Of a stretch of DNA of 64,000 bases, positions 17,360 to 26,408 are shown in pieces. Location of the stretch: positions 4,278,001-4,342,000 of the forward strand of contig CAVTRT010000003.1 of the NCBI GenBank assembly GCA_963737285.1, written 5' to 3'. A program made the position numbers and the translations under genes. This stretch comes from Trebonia sp963737285 (GTDB taxonomy: Bacteria > Actinomycetota > Actinomycetes > Streptosporangiales > Streptosporangiaceae). The notes beneath the pieces were generated by a model. The model did no database searches and had not been told where the DNA came from. It saw only the letters and a list, made by a program, of their open reading frames with translations. Numbering within the stretch: the first letter of the stretch is position 1; each line of letters starts with the position of its first letter.

Positions 17360-18808
17360 GTGCAGCCATATAGCCAGCAGCCCCAGAGCCAGCATCCGCA
17401 CGCGAGCACGCTCGGCGAGCTGCGCGCGAGCGGCCACGTCTACCGGACTGTCAAGCAGGAGATCAGAGAAAACCTCCTGGCCAGGATGCGGGCAGGCACG
17501 AACCGGTTCCCCGGCATCATTGGATTCGACCAGACGGTCCTGCCGCACCTGGAGCGGTCGCTGCTGGCCGGCCACGACGTTATCTTGCTTGGCGAGCGCG
17601 GCCAGGGCAAGACGCGGCTCATCCGGACCCTGACCAGCCTGCTCGATGACTGGACCCCAGTGGTCACCGGGTGCGAGATCAACGATCACCCCTACCAGCC
17701 GACGTGCGCCCGGTGCCAGCGACTGGCCGCCGAGCTCGGCGACGACCTGCCAGTCAGCTGGCGGCAGCCCGCCGACCGCTACGGTGAGAAGCTCGCCACA
17801 CCGGACACCAGCGTCGGGGACCTCATCGGCGACATCGACCCGGTCAAGGTCGCCGAGGGACGGACTCTCGGCGACCCGGAGACCATCCACTATGGCCTCG
17901 TTCCCCGGACGAACCGGGGAATCTTCTGCCTCAACGAGCTGCCCGACCTGGCCGAGCGCATCCAGGTGGCACTGCTGAACGTCCTGGAGGAGCGCGACAT
18001 CGGCGTCCGGGGCTACGCGCTGCGGCTGCCGCTCGACATCGTGCTCGTGGCGAGCGCCAACCCCGAGGACTACACGAACCGGGGCCGGATCATCACCCCG
18101 CTGAAGGACCGGTTCGGCGCGGAGATCCGCACCCATTACCCGGTATCGCTTGACACCGAGCTCTCCCTGATCACGCAGGAGGCCGAGGTGTCGTGGGGTG
18201 GCCGGGACCCTGGTGCCGTGCTGCCCGCGCACATCACGGAGATCATCGCCCGGTTCACCCGGCTGGTCCGCGAGTCCCCAGCGGTGGATGCCCGGTCCGG
18301 TGTCTCGGCCCGGTTCGCGATCGCCGCGGCGGAAAGCGCCGCAGCGGCCGCGGTTCGCCGCTCGGCGCTGGCGGCCGAGCCTCGCGACGAGCTGCCAGTG
18401 GCCCGGGTCTGCGACCTGCCGCCCATCGTCGCCACGCTGCGCGGGAAGGTGGAGTTCGAAGTCAGCGAGGAGGGCCGCGAGGAGGAGATCCTCGGGCACA
18501 TGCTGCGCCGGGCGACCGTGGAGACGTTCCGCGCCCGGCTCGGCGGCGCGGACCTATCCGGCCTGCTCGGCAAGTTCACCGACGGCACCACGATCAGCTC
18601 CGGCGAGCTGGTCCCGGCAGCCGAGCTGCTGCGGCGGACCGGGGCAGTGCCAGGGCTGGCCAAGATCATGGAACGGCTCGGCATGGAAGGCGGCGAGTCC
18701 TTCGGCGATGCCGCCGCGGCGGTGGAGTTCGCGCTGGAGGGGCTCTACTTGCTGCGCCGCCTGTCCAAGGACAGCTCCGACGGGGTATCGGTCTACCGGG
18801 AGACGTGA
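17360..18808 (+). CDS. MoxR/Mg-chelatase-like AAA+ ATPase
   Basis: The protein has about 482 residues, with Walker A GERGQGKT near residue 75 and NELPDLAE in the Walker B/helix-2 insert region. ASANPEDYTNRGRIITPLKDRFG (read as two joined segments, sensor 1 and the Arg-finger helix) is typical of BchI-like ATPases. A four-Cys-type cluster (TGCEIN, TCARCQ) may bind metal. It is followed by a VWA-domain gene, as in mycobacterial Rv0958/Rv0959. The pair probably acts as a chaperone-like ATPase with a metal-dependent adaptor; a chelatase role is unproven. The GTG start is a best guess, with only AAGG before it. Confidence 0.82.
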   Translation: MQPYSQQPQSQHPHASTLGELRASGHVYRTVKQEIRENLLARMRAGTNRFPGIIGFDQTVLPHLERSLLAGHDVILLGERGQGKTRLIRTLTSLLDDWTPVVTGCEINDHPYQPTCARCQRLAAELGDDLPVSWRQPADRYGEKLATPDTSVGDLIGDIDPVKVAEGRTLGDPETIHYGLVPRTNRGIFCLNELPDLAERIQVALLNVLEERDIGVRGYALRLPLDIVLVASANPEDYTNRGRIITPLKDRFGAEIRTHYPVSLDTELSLITQEAEVSWGGRDPGAVLPAHITEIIARFTRLVRESPAVDARSGVSARFAIAAAESAAAAAVRRSALAAEPRDELPVARVCDLPPIVATLRGKVEFEVSEEGREEEILGHMLRRATVETFRARLGGADLSGLLGKFTDGTTISSGELVPAAELLRRTGAVPGLAKIMERLGMEGGESFGDAAAAVEFALEGLYLLRRLSKDSSDGVSVYRET

Positions 18809-18811
18809 GGC

Positions 18812-18835
18812 GGTGCCAGGGTGACCCCTGGCACC
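18812..18835 (+). other. Hairpin in the AAA-VWA intergenic spacer
   Basis: GGTGCCAGGG and its perfect complement flank a 4-base loop three bases after the AAA-gene stop and about 37 bases before the VWA start codon. No T-tract follows, so readthrough is expected. It could partly attenuate or protect the mRNA and so set the ratio of the two products. Confidence 0.6.
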
Positions 18836-18874
18836 CGCAGACCACAATCTGCCAAGGCGCAGGAGGCGACAGTG

Positions 18875-20839
18875 ATGGCCAACTACCGGTACGGGCCGTA
18901 CGACGGCGGGCCTGACCCGCTGGCGTCGCCGTATGACGTGCGCGAGGCACTCGACGAGATGGGTGACTCGATTCTGGGCGGCGGGTCGCCGCTGGACGCG
19001 CTGCGGGACCTGCTGCGGCGCGGCTGGGGCGACCGGCGCGGCCTGGATGACCTGCTGCGCCAGGCTCGCGAGCGGCAGCGGGACCTGCGCCGCAGCGGGC
19101 GGCTTGACGGCATGCTAGAGCAGGCCCGGGCACTGCTCGACACGGCGATCGGGCAGGAGCGGGCCGAGCTGTTCCCGGATCCGAGCGACGAGGCCAGGAT
19201 GCGGGAGGCCGACCTAGATAGCCTCCCTAGTGACACCTCCCAGGCCATCCGGCAGCTAGCCGACTACGACTGGCGGTCGCAAGCGGCCCGCGAGTCCTTT
19301 GACAAGCTGCGGGACCTGTTGCGCCGGGAGGTGCTCGACAGCCAGTTCCGCGGCATGAAGCAGGCCCTGCGCAGCCCGGACCCAGCCGCCATGCAGCGGG
19401 TCAAGGACATGCTGTCGCAGCTGACGCAGATGCTGAACGACGACGCGAGCGGCGACCACACTCGTGATGACTTCGACCGCTTCATGGCCGAGTTCGGTGA
19501 CATGTTCCCGGAAAATCCCCAGAACCTGGAAGAGCTCGTCGACGCACTCTCGCGCCGGATGATGGCGGCCGAGCGGCTGCTGGCCTCGCTGTCTGATGAG
19601 CAGCGCCAGGAGCTGGCCGGCCTGATAGCACAGTCCATGGAGGATGCCGGGCTGGCTGCCGAGATGGCGGCACTGGCCGACGCGCTGCATACCCGCCGAC
19701 CCGAGCTCGGCAGGCCGCAGCGCGGGGTGCGAATGTCGGGCGACGAGCCGCTCGGCCTGGGCGATGCCACCAGTGCGGTCGCTGAGCTCGCCGACCTCGC
19801 GGACCTGGAGAGCGCGCTCGCCCAGGATTACGCTGGCGCCTCGCTCGACGACGTTGATGAGGAGGCCGTTCGCCGGGCGCTGGGCCGGCAGGCGGTCGAC
19901 GACATCGAGGGGCTGCGCCAGGTCGAGCGCGAACTGGAGCGGCAGGGCTACCTGACCCGCAGCGGCGGCAACCTTGAGCTCACGCCCAAGGCGGTGCGGC
20001 GGCTTGGCGACACGGCGCTGCGGCGGGTGTTCGCGGGCTTGAACAGCGGCGGGCGCGATGGTGATCACGACCGGCGCGACGCCGGCCAGGCGGGCGAGCT
20101 GACCGGGTCGACGCGGGAGTGGGAGTTCGGCGACGAGCAGCCGATAGACGTCCCTGCCACGGTGCGCTCCGCCCTCCTGCGCGGGGCCGCCACGCAGACG
20201 AGGGGCAGGGTGAAGCTCTCCCCGCGCGACTTCCAGGTGGGGGAGACCGAGCGTCGCAGCGCGGCGGCCGTATGCCTGCTTGTTGACCTGTCTTACTCGA
20301 TGGCGCTACGCGGCACCTGGGCGGTAGCCAAGCAGACCGCCCTAGCGCTGCACGCGCTGCTGCGCAGCAAGTACCCGCAGGACGCCATCCAGGTGGTCGG
20401 CTTCTCCGACTACGCGCGGGAACTGCGGGAGACCGAGCTTGCCGGGCTTGGCTGGCACATGGTGCAGGGCACGAACCTGCACCATGCGCTCATGCTGGCC
20501 GGCCGGCACCTGGACAAGCACCCTGACCACGAGCCGGTGGTGCTGATCGTGACCGACGGCGAGCCGACGGCGCACCTGCAGCGCAACGGGCAGCCCTTCT
20601 TCGACTGGCCACCGTCTCCGGAAACGGTCTCCCTGACGCTGGCCGAGGTCGATAAGATGACTAGGCGTAAGGCCGCGCTCAACATCTTCATGCTGGCCGA
20701 GGACGACCGGCTGAGCCGGTTCGTGGACAACGTCGCCAAACGCAACGGGGGCAGGGTGCTGCGAGCGGCGCCGGAGCGGCTCGGCGAGTACGTCGTCAGC
20801 GACTTCCTCAGGACCCGGGGCGCACGAGGACGGCGATGA
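18875..20839 (+). CDS. VWA-domain protein, partner of the AAA+ ATPase
   Basis: The protein has about 654 residues. The first two thirds are helical and charged, rich in Arg/Asp/Leu, without transmembrane segments. The C-terminal VWA domain (about residues 460-640) has MIDAS motif DLSYSMALRG, the Thr of QGTNLHHAL and the Asp of IVTDGEPT. BchD-like VWA proteins of this type work with an adjacent MoxR/BchI-like ATPase. AGGAGGCGAC precedes a GTG-ATG pair at 18872/18875; I used the ATG. An upstream frame to 18821 lacks a ribosome site. Confidence 0.85.
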   Translation: MANYRYGPYDGGPDPLASPYDVREALDEMGDSILGGGSPLDALRDLLRRGWGDRRGLDDLLRQARERQRDLRRSGRLDGMLEQARALLDTAIGQERAELFPDPSDEARMREADLDSLPSDTSQAIRQLADYDWRSQAARESFDKLRDLLRREVLDSQFRGMKQALRSPDPAAMQRVKDMLSQLTQMLNDDASGDHTRDDFDRFMAEFGDMFPENPQNLEELVDALSRRMMAAERLLASLSDEQRQELAGLIAQSMEDAGLAAEMAALADALHTRRPELGRPQRGVRMSGDEPLGLGDATSAVAELADLADLESALAQDYAGASLDDVDEEAVRRALGRQAVDDIEGLRQVERELERQGYLTRSGGNLELTPKAVRRLGDTALRRVFAGLNSGGRDGDHDRRDAGQAGELTGSTREWEFGDEQPIDVPATVRSALLRGAATQTRGRVKLSPRDFQVGETERRSAAAVCLLVDLSYSMALRGTWAVAKQTALALHALLRSKYPQDAIQVVGFSDYARELRETELAGLGWHMVQGTNLHHALMLAGRHLDKHPDHEPVVLIVTDGEPTAHLQRNGQPFFDWPPSPETVSLTLAEVDKMTRRKAALNIFMLAEDDRLSRFVDNVAKRNGGRVLRAAPERLGEYVVSDFLRTRGARGRR

Positions 20840-20881
20840 GCTAAGGTTTTGAGTACCGCCTGATTCTTTTGGAGCGTTGCA

Positions 20882-21244
20882 GTGACTTCTGTGCCCACAA
20901 GTGACGACGAGAAGCTCGCGCCAGGCCGGATCGTCGCGACGATAGCCCTGACGCTGCTCGCGCTCGCGTGCTTCGTGTTTACCGCGAGGTACCTGCACGC
21001 GCGCCAGCACCACAGCGTGCGCATCGTGGGCAGCTTCCTGCTCGGCCTCGCGTTCGCGATCGGCGCCTGGTTCGCGCTACGTTACCAGTCACTCACCGCC
21101 GAGGAAGCCCGGGAGGCGGAGAAGATCGCGGTCGCGCAGGCTGCCACGGAGGCGGCCAGCCGACCTCGAGCAGCAGCCCGCCGCCGTCACCCAGGCCTGA
21201 AGCCCGCTTCCGTTCTGCCATCATTTCGCAGCGGGCAGCCGTGA
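20882..21244 (+). CDS. Small two-helix membrane protein
   Basis: The 120-residue protein has two hydrophobic segments at about residues 18-36 (IVATIALTLLALACFVFTA) and 47-66 (IVGSFLLGLAFAIGAWFAL). An Ala/Glu-rich helix and a basic Arg/Pro tail follow. The GTG start has TTTTGGAG upstream. It follows the AAA-VWA pair by 42 bases and may be cotranscribed with it, which would give that system a membrane link; this is inference. I do not recognise a family. Confidence 0.65.
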   Translation: MTSVPTSDDEKLAPGRIVATIALTLLALACFVFTARYLHARQHHSVRIVGSFLLGLAFAIGAWFALRYQSLTAEEAREAEKIAVAQAATEAASRPRAAARRRHPGLKPASVLPSFRSGQP

Positions 21245-21278
21245 GGCGCGACCTCGGCTCGTGCTGGAGCAGGGCTCG

Positions 21279-21782
21279 TCAATCGAATCCGTTCACGAAG
21301 CCGACGAACAGCCAGGTGCCGTCGGCCGCGTTATAGACGAAGCCGAACAGGTCCGTCTGCCCGGCGCCAGTGCTGAGGCTGGGCTGCGGCAGGTTGGCAG
21401 GGAACTCGTAGCCGCTGGCCCAGGTGAGCGTGAAGGGACCGGCGGAACCCTGGGTTACCTGGAAGATGGCCTGCTGCCCGTTCGCCGGGTTGACCGCAGT
21501 GCCCATGGTCCGGTTCCCGGCGATGGTCACCCGGAAGTCGTTGCCCAGGGAGGCATCCACCGCGATAGTTGCCGCATCAGTGAGGTTCACCACGGACGGT
21601 GCCACGGCCGCCGATTCGACGGTCTCGTCCGGCGCGGCCAGAGCCGGAGAGGCGTCATCGGTGAGCATGGCGCCCACTGTCCCGGCAGCGGCCACGCTGG
21701 CAGCCCCCTTGAAGACGTTCCTCCGGCTCAGTACGTAACCTGAGCCCAGCCCGCGCTGGCGTGTCAGGAATTTGCTGCCCAT
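21279..21782 (-). CDS. Tat-exported protein with phage tail-fibre-like beta domain (short paralogue)
   Basis: The 167-residue protein has a Tat signal (LSRRNVFKGAASVAAAG) ending near residue 46. A single domain of about 110 residues follows, containing IAVDASLGNDFRVTIAGNR, NGQQAIFQVTQG, TLTWASGYEFP and GFVYNAADGTWLFVGFVNGF. It matches the first domain of the next gene almost segment for segment. The pattern of a value-zero mean line, then TW-SG-W/F and a final VYD-TWL resembles structural domains in actinophage tail proteins (recalled family resemblance, not searched). The ATG at 21782 begins MGSKFLTRQRG. The role is unknown, presumably at the cell surface. Confidence 0.72.
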   Translation of the reverse strand: MGSKFLTRQRGLGSGYVLSRRNVFKGAASVAAAGTVGAMLTDDASPALAAPDETVESAAVAPSVVNLTDAATIAVDASLGNDFRVTIAGNRTMGTAVNPANGQQAIFQVTQGSAGPFTLTWASGYEFPANLPQPSLSTGAGQTDLFGFVYNAADGTWLFVGFVNGFD

Positions 21783-21801
21783 GGCATCTCCTTCTCCCGG
21801 C

Positions 21802-23475
21802 TCAGCTCGCCGGCGTGACCTCAATATCAACCCAGTAGCACTCGCCGTCGGCGGCAGACGCGTAGCTCTGGGGATAAGCCCACGATCCAGGGTTATAGGT
21901 GGACTGGCCGGGACTTGTGGCGGCGGACGTTCCTGGCGCGGTGACCGGCCCGGCGGTGATGCCATTAGCGCCGGACCCGGTGTCCCAGTAGCTCGCCGTT
22001 GCTTGGTACCACTGCGACCCGCCGCCGTAGTACACAGCCACCTTGTAGTCCCCAGCGGGAAGCGTGACGCCGTTGTAGGCGCAGGCCACCCAGCCAGACC
22101 CGGCGCCTCCCGACCAGGTGGGAGAGTTGTTGTCGGCGCCTGGGACCTCGCTCTGCGAGCTGACGTCCCAGATCCCGCACCTGCTTGGCAGCGCGCCCGC
22201 GCCGGACGCGGAGTAGAACCAGATGTTGTCCAGCGTGCAGGACTGCGAGAGACGCAACTCCATGGCCAGCGTGTAGCCAGCCGTGTCGGAGTCGATGTTT
22301 CCTGGGATCCTCGGGTAACCCGGCCACAGCCGGTAGGAGGTGCCCGCTGGCGCAGACGTGGTGACCTGGACATCCATCCAGAAGTTAGAGGAATTAGTAC
22401 CGTAGACCGGCGCTGCCGTCGTCGGGTCGGCGGTTGCCGTGCTGAACACCGCCTGAGCTGTATTGAGCCAGGACGGGAGCGTCCCGGAAGGGTCGGAGTA
22501 CGCGGTCAGCGGACCATTCACGATCCCGCCGCTATAGAGATCGCCGCTGCCGAACTGATTCTCTGTGATGGGGAAATTGCCGGTAAACCCGGTCACGGCC
22601 ACGTAGGTGGCGCCGATCGCCAGCGGCACCGGCGCCTGGAGCTGCACGTAGTTCCACTGCCCGGCGGTCAGGCTGCCTGAGATGACCGTGCTGTTAGCGA
22701 TAAGCGACCCGCTATCGGGCGTGTAAAGGCACCAGAGCGCGAATTGCTGCGCGGCCATCGACTGTCCGGACGGGCACACCCACCACCAGTACCCGTCCAG
22801 CCAGCAGGCACCGGAGGTGACCCCCGTAACGACGCCACAGACAAATGGCCCGGAATACGAGGCCGGGGTGGCTGGCCCATCGGTTGTGGGGAAAAGCCGG
22901 TAGGTGCCCGGCGGAGGCTGGGTGACGGTCGTCGAGGCGAACCCGCTCACGAACGCGGCACACAGCCACTTGCCCTTGCTGGCGTTGTAGATGAAGCCGA
23001 GCAGGTCGGTCTGCCCCGCCGTCGTGCTGAGCGTGGGTTGCGGCAAGCCGGCCGAGAATTCGTACCCACTGCTCCACGAGAGCGTGAAGGGGGCGCCCGC
23101 GCCCTGAGTCACCTGGCAGGTGATCTTCTGCCCATCGACCGGGTTGGCTGGCGTGCCGACTGTCCGGTTCCCGGCGACGGTCACGCGGAAGTCGTTTCCC
23201 AGGGAGGCATCCACCGCGATCGTCGGCCCGTCAACGAGGACGACGACCACCGGCGCCACCGCCCCCTGCTCAACGGTCGTGGACGTCGCCGCGGTGAGCA
23301 CCGCGCGCTGACTTTCCCCGCCGGCTGTCGAAGGCGACTGGAAAGCCTTGGGTAGCGCAGTCCCCCCGGCCACGCCAGCCGCAGCCGCTCCGACAACGCC
23401 AGTGAAAATTCTCCTCCGGCTGAGCGCATCGCCTGAATCTGGCACACGCTTGCCACTGAAGAATCGCCGGTTCAT
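21802..23475 (-). CDS. Tat-exported protein: tail-fibre-like domain plus two DUF4082-like domains
   Basis: The 557-residue protein starts at ATG 23475 after GGGAGGGACC. The Tat signal is around residues 18-40 (LSRRRIFTGVVGAAAAG). The shared domain at about residues 70-180 repeats that of the downstream short paralogue. Two beta-sandwich modules follow, beginning TYRLFPTTDGP and SYRLWPGYPRIPG. These modules include the pattern of DUF4082-like surface domains (AMELRLSQSCTLDNIWFYSA, GSGWVACAYNGVTLPAGDYKVAVYY). A third relative is at 63001-64000. It is spaced 19 bases before the short paralogue on the same strand, so the two are probably one operon. Ligand unknown. Confidence 0.75.
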   Translation of the reverse strand: MNRRFFSGKRVPDSGDALSRRRIFTGVVGAAAAGVAGGTALPKAFQSPSTAGGESQRAVLTAATSTTVEQGAVAPVVVVLVDGPTIAVDASLGNDFRVTVAGNRTVGTPANPVDGQKITCQVTQGAGAPFTLSWSSGYEFSAGLPQPTLSTTAGQTDLLGFIYNASKGKWLCAAFVSGFASTTVTQPPPGTYRLFPTTDGPATPASYSGPFVCGVVTGVTSGACWLDGYWWWVCPSGQSMAAQQFALWCLYTPDSGSLIANSTVISGSLTAGQWNYVQLQAPVPLAIGATYVAVTGFTGNFPITENQFGSGDLYSGGIVNGPLTAYSDPSGTLPSWLNTAQAVFSTATADPTTAAPVYGTNSSNFWMDVQVTTSAPAGTSYRLWPGYPRIPGNIDSDTAGYTLAMELRLSQSCTLDNIWFYSASGAGALPSRCGIWDVSSQSEVPGADNNSPTWSGGAGSGWVACAYNGVTLPAGDYKVAVYYGGGSQWYQATASYWDTGSGANGITAGPVTAPGTSAATSPGQSTYNPGSWAYPQSYASAADGECYWVDIEVTPAS

Positions 23476-23729
23476 GGTCCCTCCCTCGGAAGGCACGGCG
23501 GCACGGGGTTGGTCAGAAATGGACGACCGCGAGGGGCACTGCAAAGACGGCTCCAGAAGACCGCCTCCACAAGCGCCCCCCGCGGTGGAGATTGTGATCA
23601 ACCCCGGCTCGGCTGGCCTGTTGCAAATTAGACGCCTGTCCGATGAACCCGGTTGACGTCATTATCAAATACTTTCGCCGCATTTCTTCCCACCGGCCAG
23701 TCCGCTCCCCATCCAGGATCAGGATTCGG

Positions 23730-24935
23730 CTAGCTGGTAAGGGGCTCAAGCGCCTGCTTGAGATCCGCGATCAGGTCGCCCGCGTCCTCGATGCCTACCG
23801 AGAGCCGGACTAGGTCGGCGGGGACCTCAAGCGCCGACCCGGCGGCGGAGGCGTGCGTCATCCGGGCGGGGTGCTCGATCAGCGACTCGACGCCGCCAAG
23901 GGACTCTCCCAGCGTGAACAGCCGGGTCCTGGCGCATACGTCAACAGCGTGCGACTGACCGCCAGCCAGGCGGAACGAGACCATCCCCCCGTAGCCACGC
24001 ATCTGCTTGGCGGCGACGCCGTGGCTTGGGTGCGATGACAGCCCTGGGTACAGGACCCGCGAGACCGCCGGATGAGCGATGAGCATCTCCGCGACCCGCT
24101 CGGCATTGGCGCAGTGCCGGTCCATCCGGACGGCCAGCGTCTTGATGCCCCGCAGCGTCAGCCAGCAGTCGAACGGGCCCGGCACGGCCCCGGTGGCGTT
24201 CCGGGTGAACGCCAGTTCCTCCGCCATCTCGGGATCTGTGACGACCACCGCGCCACCCACCACGTCGGAATGGCCGCCAAGGTACTTGGTGGTGGAGTGA
24301 ACGACGGCGTCGGCCCCCAGTGCCAGCGGGCGCTGCAGGTACGGCGAGGCGAAGGTGTTGTCGGCCACCAGCAGCGCCTGGTGCTCATGGGCCACCGACG
24401 CCAGCGCGCGCAGGTCCGGCACGGACAGCAGCGGATTGGTCGGCGACTCGGCCCAGATCAGCCGGGCGGGCCGCCCGGATCGGGAGGCGTCGGCTAGCGC
24501 GGCGCCAACCGCGCCAAGGTCGTCCAGCGGCACGGCGTCGTAGCTGATGCCCCAGTGGCGCAGCACCTTGTCGAACAGCCGGAACGTGCCACCGTAGGCG
24601 TCGCTGGGGATGAGGACGTGGTCGCCGGGACGGCAGGCGACCCGCAGCAGGCAGTCCTCCGCCGCCATGCCGGACGCGAAGGCGAACGCCCGGGCACCGC
24701 TGCCCGCAGCGCCGCCCTCCAGCGCGGCCAAGCACTCTTCCAGCGCGGTCCGCGTCGGATTGGCGGTGCGCGAGTACTCATAGCCGCCCCGCGTCCCGCC
24801 GACGCCGTCCTGAGCGAACGTGGAGGTCTGGTAGATCGGCGGGATGACCGCCCCGGTTACCGGGTCAGGCTCTTGCCCAGCGTGAATGGCCAGTGTCTCG
24901 AAGCCGAGTCCTGAGCCGATGCTAGATCCAGTCAA
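23730..24935 (-). CDS. metB: Cystathionine gamma-synthase/lyase family enzyme
   Basis: A PLP enzyme of the Cys/Met metabolism family. It would join an activated homoserine to cysteine, or cleave cystathionine; the two activities are hard to separate by sequence. The PLP Lys lies in HSTTKYLGGHSD, with GYEYSRTANPTR near the N-terminus and AFASGMAAE before it. At 401 residues it has normal length. Only three bases separate it from the cbs stop, so the two form a transsulfuration operon (cbs first). Confidence 0.92.
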   Translation of the reverse strand: MTGSSIGSGLGFETLAIHAGQEPDPVTGAVIPPIYQTSTFAQDGVGGTRGGYEYSRTANPTRTALEECLAALEGGAAGSGARAFAFASGMAAEDCLLRVACRPGDHVLIPSDAYGGTFRLFDKVLRHWGISYDAVPLDDLGAVGAALADASRSGRPARLIWAESPTNPLLSVPDLRALASVAHEHQALLVADNTFASPYLQRPLALGADAVVHSTTKYLGGHSDVVGGAVVVTDPEMAEELAFTRNATGAVPGPFDCWLTLRGIKTLAVRMDRHCANAERVAEMLIAHPAVSRVLYPGLSSHPSHGVAAKQMRGYGGMVSFRLAGGQSHAVDVCARTRLFTLGESLGGVESLIEHPARMTHASAAGSALEVPADLVRLSVGIEDAGDLIADLKQALEPLTS

Positions 24936-24938
24936 CAG

Positions 24939-26338
24939 TTACCCCTTAGCGGCGAAGAAGGCCAGTAGGTCCTGGCGGGTCACGATCTCGGTCGGCTTGC
25001 CCTCGACGTGCACCAGGGCGGCACCCGACCGCTCCAGTACGGTGGCGGCGGCCGTCACCGACTCACCGGACCCGATGAGCGGCAGCGGCGGCGACATGTG
25101 CTCGGCCACCGGGTCCTGCGGCCGGGCCGGCCGGTGACCAGCGCGTCGAGCAGGTCTCGCTCCGCGACCGATCCCGCCACCTCGGCCGCCATCAGCGGCG
25201 GCTCCTGGCGGACGACGGGCAGCTGCGACACCTCGTACTCGCGCAGCAGCGCTACCGCCGCGGCCACCGTCTCCTCGGGATGGACGTGCACCAGGGCCGG
25301 CAGCGCCGGGTCCCGGTTCAGCATGGCCAGGACGTCCGCGACCGTGGGCTCGGACGTGGTGCAGGTCAGGAAGCCGTAGTCCTCCATCCACTCGTCGTTG
25401 AAGACCTTCGACAGGTACCCGCGCCCGCCGTCGGGCAGCAGTACCACGATGACTGATCCTGGCGGGGCCGCGGCCGCCACCGACAGCCCGGCCACTACCG
25501 CCAGCCCGCAAGAGCCGCCCACCAGCAGCGCTTCCTCTCGCGCCAGCCGCCGCGTCATCCGGAACGAGTCGGCATCGGAGACCGCGACCACGTCGTCCAC
25601 CACGGACCCGTCGTAGGTTGTCGGCCAGATGTCCTCGCCGACCCCCTCGACCAGGTAGGGCCGCCCGGCGCCGCCGGAGTACACCGACCCTTCGGGGTCC
25701 GCGCCGATGACGCGCACGCGCCCGTCGGAGACCTCCTTCAGGTACCTGCCGGTGCCTGAGATCGTGCCGCCGGTGCCGATGCCGGCCACGAAGTGCGTTA
25801 CCCGCCCCTCGGTCTGCGTCCAGATCTCCGGACCGGTTGAGTAGTAGTGCGCCAGCGGGTTCTCCGGGTTGGCGTACTGGTCCGGCTGCCATCCGCCCGG
25901 CGTCGTGTGAGCCAGCCGCCGGGCAACGCTGTAGTAGGACTCCGGGTGCTCGGGCGGCACCGCGCCGGGGCAGACCACGACCTGCGCCCCGTAGGCGCGC
26001 AGCACGTTGATCTTGTCCTGCGCCACCTTGTCCGGACAGGTGAAGATGCAGCTGTAGCCGCGTTCCTGGGCGACGATCGCCAGCCCCACCCCCGTGTTGC
26101 CTGAGGTCGGCTCCACGATCACCCCGCCCGGCCGCAACACCCCCGAGCGCTCGGCTGCCGCCACCATCCGCAGCGCGATCCGGTCCTTCACCGAGCCGCC
26201 CGGGTTCAGGTACTCGACCTTTGCGAGAACGTCAGCTTGCTTACCATCGTCGCCCGCGACGACCCCACGCGTCACCGAGCGCAGCCGGATCAGCGGCGTG
26301 CCACCCATGACCTCAGTTAGTGAGTCATACACCTGCAT
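24939..26338 (-). CDS. cbs: Cystathionine beta-synthase with CBS domains, one frameshift
   Basis: A PLP enzyme that condenses homocysteine with serine (or O-acetylserine) to cystathionine. The catalytic domain includes the PLP Lys in NPGGSVKDR, PTSGNTGVGLA, GTGGTISGTGRYLKE and GGSCG. A C-terminal pair of CBS modules follows. The frame breaks near 25121-25132 in a run of C and G: it leaves VTGRP and resumes as RPQDPVAEHMSPPLP in another frame, ending LLAFFAAKG. One base restores an approximately 466-residue protein. The pairing with metB and the 70-base divergent spacer to the thiolase gene support the assignment. Confidence 0.9.
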
Positions 26339-26365
26339 GATGTAGACGCTATCGGTCCAGGCTTA

Positions 26366-26385
26366 CGCTGGTGGTATCACCAGCG
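26366..26385. promoter_or_regulatory. Perfect inverted repeat in the cbs/thiolase divergent spacer
   Basis: CGCTGGTG and CACCAGCG arms flank GTAT. It lies in the 70 bases between the divergent cbs and thiolase starts, so any factor bound here could control both. I do not recognise the regulator. Confidence 0.55.
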
Positions 26386-26408
26386 CAACACGCCAGGAGT
26401 AACCCCTC

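Noticed and set aside
21279..23475. Prophage remnant
   Set aside because: The tail-fibre-like domain is phage-like, but there are Tat signals, no integrase, capsid, terminase or lysis genes, and codon use looks like the host.
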